Origin: Streptomyces sp. NBC_00620
Lineage (GTDB): Bacteria; Actinomycetota; Actinomycetes; Streptomycetales; Streptomycetaceae
Reading direction: 5' to 3'
DNA: 64,000 nt
NCBI RefSeq assembly: GCF_026341825.1
Contig: NZ_JAPENY010000002.1
Location: forward strand, 186,001 to 250,000
Below, piece after piece: positions 58,424 to 64,000 of this stretch (the first letter of the stretch is position 1; each line of letters starts with the position of its first letter). The notes under the pieces were generated by a model. That model made no database searches. It worked only from the letters and a program-made list of their open reading frames with translations, and was not told where the DNA came from. The translations under genes and the position numbers were made by a program.

Positions 58424-59596
58424 ATGCGCACCCTCCTGATCACAGGCCCCGGCGGCACAGGCCGTACCACCGTCGCCGCCGCCACCGCGCTGAAAGCCGC
58501 CCGCGAGGGCACCCGCACCCTGGTCCTGAGCGCCGACCGCACAGACACCCTGGGCGCCGCCCTCGGCGTACGGACAGGCCCCGCCCCGGTGGAGGCGGGC
58601 ACCAACCTCACCGCCTGGCGCCCCGACGCCGCAGAGCGCTTCCGCGCCGACCTCACCGCCTTCCAGGCCCGCGCCGGCACCGCCCTGGACCTGCTCGGCG
58701 CCGCCCGCCTGGACGCCGAGGAAGTCACCCCCCTCCCCGGTGCCGAGGAGCTGGCCCTGCTCCGCGCCCTGCGCGACGCGGCGACCTCGGACACGTACGA
58801 CCTCCTGGTCGTCGACCTCCCCCCGACCCCCCAGGCCCTCGCCCTCCTCGCCCTCCCCGAGGAACTCCGCCGCTACCTGCGCCGCCTCCTCCCGGCAGAG
58901 CGCCAGGCGGCCCGCGCCCTGCGCCCCGTCCTCGGCCGGCTCGCGGGCGTCCCGATGCCCGCGGAGTGGCTGTACGAGACGGCGGCCCGCTGGGACCTCG
59001 AACTGGCCGCCGTGGAAGCGGTCGTCGAGGACCGCGCCACGACCGTACGGCTGGTCGCGGAGCCGGGACCCGCCGGCACCGACGCCGTACGCAGCGCCGG
59101 CACCGGCCTCGCCCTGCGCGGCCTCTCCGTCGACGCCCTGGTGGCCAATCGCGTGCTGCCGGGTGCCACGAACGACACCTGGCTCGCCGCCCTCGCCGCC
59201 CAGCAGCGCAAGGCACTCGACGAGTGGCAGGAGACGTACGACGTCCACGAGGTCCCGCACCGCGGGCACGACCCGCGCGGCACCGACGACCTCGGCGCGC
59301 TCCCCGTACCCGGTGTCGTCAACGAAACGCCGTCCCCCGTCGAGTGGCCCCTCACCGACCACCTCGCCGACGAAGGCGTCCTCGTCTGGCACATCCCGCT
59401 CCCCGGCGCCATACGCGACGAGCTGGACCTCATCCGGCGCGGCGACGAACTCGTCGTCACCGCCGGGCAGTTCCGCCGGATCGTGCCGCTGCCCTCCGCC
59501 CTGCGCCGCTGCACCGTCGACGGCGCCGCCCTGCGCGAGGGCGAGCTGAGGATCCGATTCGCGCCGGACCCCGATCTGTGGCCACGGACACGGTGA
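58424..59596 (+). CDS. ArsA/GET3-like ATPase with altered P-loop
   Basis: 390 residues from ATG 58424. The N-terminus MRTLLITGPGGTGRTTVAAA corresponds to the ArsA P-loop GKGGVGKTT, but the signature Lys is Pro and the P-loop Lys is Arg. Later family elements remain: LLVVDLPPTPQALALLALPEELRRYL (switch II) and a C-terminal Hsp20-like strand domain (EGELRIRFAP). ATP hydrolysis may be slow or absent. It sits beside the SRPBCC protein as in mycobacteria (Rv2184c), suggesting a paired carrier/ATPase function rather than arsenite export. Confidence 0.82.
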   Translation: MRTLLITGPGGTGRTTVAAATALKAAREGTRTLVLSADRTDTLGAALGVRTGPAPVEAGTNLTAWRPDAAERFRADLTAFQARAGTALDLLGAARLDAEEVTPLPGAEELALLRALRDAATSDTYDLLVVDLPPTPQALALLALPEELRRYLRRLLPAERQAARALRPVLGRLAGVPMPAEWLYETAARWDLELAAVEAVVEDRATTVRLVAEPGPAGTDAVRSAGTGLALRGLSVDALVANRVLPGATNDTWLAALAAQQRKALDEWQETYDVHEVPHRGHDPRGTDDLGALPVPGVVNETPSPVEWPLTDHLADEGVLVWHIPLPGAIRDELDLIRRGDELVVTAGQFRRIVPLPSALRRCTVDGAALREGELRIRFAPDPDLWPRTR

Positions 59597-59654
59597 ACCG
59601 CGTACCTCCGTTCGGGTACCGTCGGAGGGACGAAACGTAGTCAGGAGAACCGCC

Positions 59655-60128
59655 ATGAGCGAAGAGCGCCCGCCGTCCGACGCCGCTCAGGAAGCGACTG
59701 ACGAAGTCCGTGCGTCCGCCGTCGATGCCGACGCCTGGGCGACCGCGGCCGCCGAGGATCTCGCGGCGGAGAAGGCCCGCCGCCGCGCCCAGTACGGCAC
59801 ACCGCCGGGCTCGGCGGCCGAGGAACTGCGCAAGCTCGTCGACGCCGTCGCCGACAAACTGACCGGAATGCAGTCTCCGCTGCTCGGAGCGGTCGCGGGC
59901 GGTGCCGCCCAGCAGGTGGTCAACCAGGTCGTCCAGCAGGCCAAGGCAGCCGTCGAACCCGTCATAGAGCGCAACCCCGACGTCTTCGACCACCTGGCGG
60001 CCGCGGGCTCCGAGCTGCTCGCCGCCTACCGCTCGGCCGTCGAGGCACAGGAACGGCGCTGGACGTCCAGGGACACGGATCCTCGCGACGAGGGCACCGG
60101 TCCAGGGGAACACATCGACTTGGACTAA
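59655..60128 (+). CDS. DUF5304-type conserved protein
   Basis: 157 residues, ATG with AGGAGA upstream. Acidic, Ala-rich N-terminus (1-45), a Gly/Ala helical segment SPLLGAVAGGAAQQVVNQVVQQA (about 73-96) that may be amphipathic or membrane-touching, and an acidic tail GEHIDLD. I assign DUF5304 by overall pattern; function is unknown. It precedes glkA by 54 bp. Confidence 0.7.
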   Translation: MSEERPPSDAAQEATDEVRASAVDADAWATAAAEDLAAEKARRRAQYGTPPGSAAEELRKLVDAVADKLTGMQSPLLGAVAGGAAQQVVNQVVQQAKAAVEPVIERNPDVFDHLAAAGSELLAAYRSAVEAQERRWTSRDTDPRDEGTGPGEHIDLD

Positions 60129-60182
60129 TGGCAGCTCGGGTACGGTTGGCCGTAGCGGGGCTCGACCGAAACTGAGGGATTC

Positions 60183-61136
60183 ATGGGACTCACCATCGGC
60201 GTCGATATCGGCGGCACGAAGATCGCGGCCGGTGTGGTCGACGAGGAAGGCAATATCCTCTCGACCCACAAGGTGCCGACCCCCACCACACCGCAGGCCA
60301 TCGTGGACGCCATCGCCTCCGCAGTGGACGGTGCCCGCGCCGGGCACGAGATCGTGGGCGTGGGCATCGGCGCCGCCGGCTACGTGAACCGCCAGCGCTC
60401 GACGGTCTACTTCGCGCCGAACATCGACTGGCGGCAGGAACCGCTCAAAGCCGAGGTCGAGGCGCGGGTGGGGCTGCCGGTAGTCGTCGAGAACGACGCC
60501 AACGCGGCCGCGTGGGGCGAGTACAAGTTCGGCGCCGGCAAGGGCCACCGGAACGTCATCTGCATCACGCTGGGCACGGGCCTCGGCGGCGGCATCATCA
60601 TCGGCAACAAGCTGCGCCGCGGGCACTTCGGGGTGGCCGCCGAGTTCGGTCACATCCGGATGGTGCCGGACGGGCTGCTGTGCGGGTGCGGGTCGCAGGG
60701 GTGCTGGGAGCAGTACGCCTCCGGGCGCGCGCTCGTCCGGTACGCGAAGCAGCGGGCCAACGCGACCCCCGAGAACGCGGAGATCCTGCTCGCGCTGGGT
60801 GACGGCAGCCCCGACGGCATCGAGGGCAAGCACATCTCGGTCGCCGCGCGCCAGGGGGACCCGGTCGCGGTGGACTCCTACCGTGAGCTGGCCCGCTGGG
60901 CCGGTGCCGGTCTCGCCGACCTGGCCTCGCTCTTCGACCCGTCCGCCTTCATCGTCGGCGGTGGACTGTCGGACGAGGGCGAGCTGGTACTCGACCCCAT
61001 TCGTAAGTCGTACAAGCGTTGGCTGGTGGGGGGCAACTGGCGGCCCGTCGCCGATGTCATCGCGGCGCAGCTGGGGAACAAGGCGGGGCTCGTGGGGGCC
61101 GCCGACCTGGCCCGGGAGCCGGACCCGATCATGTGA
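60183..61136 (+). CDS. glkA: ROK-family glucokinase
   Basis: 317 residues. VDIGGTKIAAGVVDEEG (ATP), VENDANAAAWGEYKFGAG (sugar), LGTGLGGGII and the ROK zinc motif CGCGSQGCWEQYASG. It phosphorylates glucose with ATP and in Streptomyces is also the central player of glucose repression. Length and motifs match S. coelicolor GlkA closely. Followed by a bidirectional hairpin. Confidence 0.96.
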   Translation: MGLTIGVDIGGTKIAAGVVDEEGNILSTHKVPTPTTPQAIVDAIASAVDGARAGHEIVGVGIGAAGYVNRQRSTVYFAPNIDWRQEPLKAEVEARVGLPVVVENDANAAAWGEYKFGAGKGHRNVICITLGTGLGGGIIIGNKLRRGHFGVAAEFGHIRMVPDGLLCGCGSQGCWEQYASGRALVRYAKQRANATPENAEILLALGDGSPDGIEGKHISVAARQGDPVAVDSYRELARWAGAGLADLASLFDPSAFIVGGGLSDEGELVLDPIRKSYKRWLVGGNWRPVADVIAAQLGNKAGLVGAADLAREPDPIM

Positions 61137-61154
61137 CGTTCGCTGTGTGATGTG

Positions 61155-61185
61155 CGCCCGCCGTGCCCCTCGGGGTCGGCGGGCG
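61155..61185. terminator. Hairpin between glkA and the EEP gene
   Basis: CGCCCGCCG / CGGCGGGCG, nine pairs, 13-base loop, between convergent genes. Confidence 0.7.
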
Positions 61186-61201
61186 TCGTCGTGCGCGGTC
61201 C

Positions 61202-61972
61202 CTACCCGGCGGGCACCTTGAGGGCTGCCAGCACCGGCAGATGATCGGTCGCCCTCCTGAGGTCACCCTCGGCCACACCGTCAAGACCCAGCGGAACCCC
61301 GCACCCCAGGACCTCCACGCCCTCCGTGGCGAAGATCGCGTCGATACGCTGGTGCGGGTCCTGGGGAGTGGAGGTCTGCTCAGCGCCCCAGGGCCGGGTG
61401 GCCCAGCCGTCCTGGAGGGCCCCGGCAAGCCGCTTGAAGGTGCGCCCGTCCGGCCGCTCATTGAGGTCACCCCCGACGACAGCATGCGGAGCGCCAAGAC
61501 GGGCCAGCCGCTCGAGGAGCATGCCCCCCTGCTCGTACCGCTCGTCCTTCTGCAGCGAGAGATGACAGCTCAGAACACCGAGGCGGGCCCCACCGAACCG
61601 GACCACCGCGGTGGCGAACCCACGCCGGTGCAGTCCGGGCGTGAGCGGAAGCAGAACATCCTCGGTCCGCTCGACCGTCGCCCGCAGGGAGCACAACAAC
61701 GCAGGCCCGGACGCGGTGGCCCCACCGGACAGAATCATCTGCCCGGAAGCCGCCGCGAGCCGAGCCAGCTTCTTCCGCCACCGAAAGAACCGCGGGGCCT
61801 CCTGCACCAGCACCAGGTCCGGCGCACAGGCCCCGATCACCCGCGCAAGCGCATCAGTGTCATCGCGCATCGAACGGATGTTGTAGCTGAGCACCCGGAC
61901 AACAGCCGAACCATCGGATTCAGTACGGGAGTTGGGCAGCGCCCTGACCCCACCGGACGAGTTCGTAGGCAT
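61202..61972 (-). CDS. Endonuclease/exonuclease/phosphatase (EEP) family hydrolase
   Basis: 256 residues from ATG 61972; a later GTG (VVRVLSYN) is possible. LSYNIRSM, LVLVQEAP (metal Glu), GGDLNERP (Asp-Asn) and RRATDHLPVLA (Asp-His) are the complete catalytic set of the DNase I-like/Mg-dependent phosphodiesterase fold. It could act on nucleic acid, inositol phosphates or sphingolipid-like head groups. No signal peptide. Separated from the membrane protein upstream by 74 bp. Confidence 0.87.
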   Translation of the reverse strand: MPTNSSGGVRALPNSRTESDGSAVVRVLSYNIRSMRDDTDALARVIGACAPDLVLVQEAPRFFRWRKKLARLAAASGQMILSGGATASGPALLCSLRATVERTEDVLLPLTPGLHRRGFATAVVRFGGARLGVLSCHLSLQKDERYEQGGMLLERLARLGAPHAVVGGDLNERPDGRTFKRLAGALQDGWATRPWGAEQTSTPQDPHQRIDAIFATEGVEVLGCGVPLGLDGVAEGDLRRATDHLPVLAALKVPAG

Positions 61973-62046
61973 GGCGATCAAGATACGACAACACAGCCCT
62001 GCCCCCCAGGCACCCCGCAGCGACCCACGCGCGGAGGGGGGCGCGG

Positions 62047-62667
62047 TCAGACCACTGCGCCCCGGCCGGGGTCGTCGCCGTCCTCGTCGTCGCTCTTCAT
62101 GCGTGTCACCAGGGTGGCGAAACCGCCCAGGAAGCCGCCGATGCCGAGGGTGGCGAGCCACCAGGTCATGTCCCAGCCGAGCAGGATGGCCAGCAGGAGC
62201 AGTACGGGGCCGCCCAGGACTGCCAGCCAGGCGAACTTGGCCGTGGTGTCGGCCGAGGGGAGCGGGGGCGGCTCGGGCGGTACGAAGTGGCCCTCGTCGG
62301 TGTCGTCGAAGTCGTCGTCCGTGGACTCGGGGGCCTGGAAGTCACGCGGGCCGGCGACGCCGGGGGCGAAGGCCACGGAGCTGCCGAGGGGCTTCGCGGG
62401 CGCGGTCTTGTCCCCGGTCTTGTCCTCGGGCTTGTCGTCCTGGCTTCGCTTCTCGCTGTCCGCGTCGTCGTTCGTCTCGGGCTCGAGAAGGGCCAGGTCT
62501 TCCACCGACTTGAACGGTTTCGCGCCGGGCGGGTCCTTGGGCTCCTCGCCGTAACCGGACACGATCGCCTGCCAGGCGGCCTCCTCGTCGAAGGGCACGC
62601 TCTGCTCATCGCCGAGGGGCACGCCCTTCTCCTCGGAATCGTCGCGGTCCGCCTCGTGCTCAGCCAC
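62047..62667 (-). CDS. Acidic single-region membrane protein, unknown function
   Basis: 206 residues from GTG 62667 (VAEHEADRDD). Residues 1-130 are very acidic and disordered (FDEEAAWQAIVSGYGEEP is a recurrent actinobacterial motif); two hydrophobic helices (about 140-180) end near an acidic tail. Start overlaps the end of the hydrolase gene by 8 bp. Conserved in streptomycetes without assigned function. The long frame seen upstream belongs to the hydrolase region in another phase. Confidence 0.72.
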   Translation of the reverse strand: MAEHEADRDDSEEKGVPLGDEQSVPFDEEAAWQAIVSGYGEEPKDPPGAKPFKSVEDLALLEPETNDDADSEKRSQDDKPEDKTGDKTAPAKPLGSSVAFAPGVAGPRDFQAPESTDDDFDDTDEGHFVPPEPPPLPSADTTAKFAWLAVLGGPVLLLLAILLGWDMTWWLATLGIGGFLGGFATLVTRMKSDDEDGDDPGRGAVV

Positions 62668-63469
62668 CGGTGGCCGTCCCTTCCTGCTGAACCCCTCGAC
62701 CAGTGTCGGACTCCTTGCCGACACCGGGTGCGAGCCGGCCGATGAACGCGTAGCTCTCCTCGAAGATCCGGTCCGCATCGTGGTCCAACGTCGCGACGTG
62801 GTAGCTCTGTTCCAGCAGGATCTCCGTCACGTCCGTGGACGACACCCGGCTGAGGATCCGCTCCGAGTCGACCGGCGGCACCACGTGGTCCTGCGGGCTG
62901 TGCAGGAGCAGCAGCGGCTGGGTGACCTGCGGCAGCTCGCCGTCCAGCAGGCGGTAGAAGTTGCGCATCGAGTGCGCCGCGTGCAGCGGCACCTTGTCGT
63001 AGCCGATCTCGGCGCTGCCTTCTTTGGCGATGTCGCTCGTGATGCCGGGCACCGTGCGCACGAAGTGCCGGAGCACCGGAAGGGCGTGCGCCGCCAGGCC
63101 GTGCACCTTGTTCGCGGGGTTGACGACGACGATGCCGCTCACCTCGTCCCCGTGCTTCGCAGCCAGCCGCAGGGCCAGCGCGCCGCCCATGGAGAGGCCG
63201 AAGACGAACACGTGGGCGCACCGCTCGCGGAGCGCGCGCAGCTCGCGGTCCACCTCGGCGTACCAGTCCTGCCAGCCGGTGAGCTGCATGTCCTCCCAGC
63301 GCGTGCCGTGCCCGGGCAGCAGCGGCAGCGCGACGGTGAGACCGCGCTCGGCGAGATACTCCGCCCAGGGGCGCAGCGACTGCGGGGAACCGGTGAAACC
63401 GTGGCACAGAAGGACGCCGACCTCTCCGCCTTCATGGCGGAACGGCTCGGCTCCAGGAAGGACCGGCAC
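62660..63469 (-). CDS. Alpha/beta-hydrolase (carboxylesterase/monoacylglycerol-lipase-like)
   Basis: 269 residues, GTG start with AGGAG eight bases upstream. CHGFTGSPQSLRPWAEYL, nucleophile Ser in GLSMGG, acid in HSPQDHVVPP and His in SYHVATLDHD give a complete triad. Similar to Geobacillus Est30-type carboxylesterases. Cytoplasmic, likely acting on short or medium acyl esters. Divergent from the acyltransferase across 160 bp, and overlapping the acidic membrane protein gene. Confidence 0.9.
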   Translation of the reverse strand: MPVLPGAEPFRHEGGEVGVLLCHGFTGSPQSLRPWAEYLAERGLTVALPLLPGHGTRWEDMQLTGWQDWYAEVDRELRALRERCAHVFVFGLSMGGALALRLAAKHGDEVSGIVVVNPANKVHGLAAHALPVLRHFVRTVPGITSDIAKEGSAEIGYDKVPLHAAHSMRNFYRLLDGELPQVTQPLLLLHSPQDHVVPPVDSERILSRVSSTDVTEILLEQSYHVATLDHDADRIFEESYAFIGRLAPGVGKESDTGRGVQQEGTATGG

Positions 63470-63629
63470 CTTCGGTCTCCTGTTCGTGAGACGGGCGGAA
63501 GCAAGAAATCGCCCCGGGACTTCGAGGCGTACTTCACCGTACGCGACCGCACTGACACCGACCAGGGTCGTCGGGGCCTTTGACAGTGCTCCGGGTTAAG
63601 GTCTGACCTACGACACAGGAGGCACTCGG

Positions 63630-64000
63630 TTGATCTACGGCGCAATGAAGTTTTCCATCGGAGGGCCGCTGAAGCTCGCCTTCAGACCCTGGGTGGAAGG
63701 CCTCGAGAACATCCCCGCCGAGGGCCCCGCCATTCTGGCGAGCAATCATCTGTCGTTCTCGGACTCGTTCTTCCTGCCCGCGGTCCTCGACCGCAAGGTC
63801 ACCTTCATCGCGAAGGCCGAGTACTTCACGACGCCCGGCATCAAGGGCCGGATGACCGCCGCCTTCTTCAAGGGCGTCGGCCAGCTCCCCGTGGACCGCT
63901 CCGGTGCGCGCGGCGCGGGCGAGGCGGCCGTCAAGAGCGGTATCGGCGTCGTCGAGCGCGGTGAGTTGTTCGGCATCTACCCGGAGGGCACACGCTCGCC
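63630..64000 (+). CDS. 1-acyl-sn-glycerol-3-phosphate acyltransferase (PlsC-like), cut by window end
   Basis: First 123 codons from TTG 63630, with AGGAGG seven bases upstream; ATG 63645 is an alternative. The catalytic motif NHLSFSD (about residues 39-45) and the acceptor motif YPEGTRS (last codons seen) identify the PlsC family, which acylates lysophosphatidic acid in phospholipid synthesis. The gene continues past the window. A PlsC-like gene occupies the same place in mycobacteria (Rv2182c). Confidence 0.9.
   Translation, partial: MIYGAMKFSIGGPLKLAFRPWVEGLENIPAEGPAILASNHLSFSDSFFLPAVLDRKVTFIAKAEYFTTPGIKGRMTAAFFKGVGQLPVDRSGARGAGEAAVKSGIGVVERGELFGIYPEGTRS

Overview
The window is a 64 kb piece of a high-GC actinobacterial chromosome, almost certainly Streptomyces. 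Supporting signs are strong third-position G/C, many GTG and TTG starts, ATGA/GTGA start-stop overlaps, a bc1-aa3 respiratory chain with a di-haem QcrC, a SAM-IV-type riboswitch, a DasR-type operator in front of a GH19 chitinase, and dispersed Streptomyces-style GC-rich repeats. I see no tRNA, rRNA, CRISPR array, phage or intact transposase.

Layout. 1-16.4 kb: a membrane protein/spherulin-4 pair, cobalamin genes (cobS, cobT, a fused cobU), a lysyl-phosphatidylglycerol synthase-like protein, methyltransferases, an HtrA-like lipoprotein protease, pspA with its partner pspAA, and a NarL-type two-component system. 16.5-22 kb: a shattered RND efflux pump gene, then two secreted proteins (GH19 chitinase with a CBM13 domain, and a necrosis-inducing NPP1-like protein). 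22-28.5 kb: nadA, erpA, a large membrane-anchored protein, a PfkB kinase and a cysteine desulfurase-TusA fusion. 28.9-38.2 kb: the respiratory block ctaC-ctaD-ctaF, then an L,D-transpeptidase and an orphan receiver, then ctaE-qcrC-qcrA-qcrB. 38.3-46.2 kb: trpD, a riboswitch-led SufS-like enzyme, a receptor kinase, a lone Lrp-type sensor domain with a rhomboid protease, a zinc-ribbon protein and a NYN nuclease. 46.5-50.1 kb: two NlpC/P60 hydrolases and a metalloprotease-like lipoprotein. 50.1-64 kb: a PadR/MATE efflux pair, then envelope and lipid genes (GT87 and PimB'-like mannosyltransferases, FadD, metallophosphoesterase, SRPBCC protein, ArsA-like ATPase, glucokinase glkA, EEP hydrolase, esterase, PlsC-like acyltransferase cut by the window end).

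From memory, much of this order (GT87, PlsC, ArsA-like, SRPBCC, FadD15, PimB, NlpC/P60, trpD, ctaE-qcrCAB, ctaC, PfkB/AdoK, HesB/ErpA, cobT, cobS) parallels the Mycobacterium tuberculosis Rv2181-Rv2208 region. The backbone is therefore an old actinobacterial envelope-plus-respiration neighbourhood. The chitinase/NPP1 pair and the broken RND gene look like the locally variable part.

The least expected signals are structural. At least six genes have short tandem duplications spanning their own 3' end and stop codon, with periods from 14 to 44 bp. The RND pump has lost its proton-relay membrane region and carries a 20-bp perfect fold-back palindrome plus two unexplained inserts, both directly after TTCAGC.
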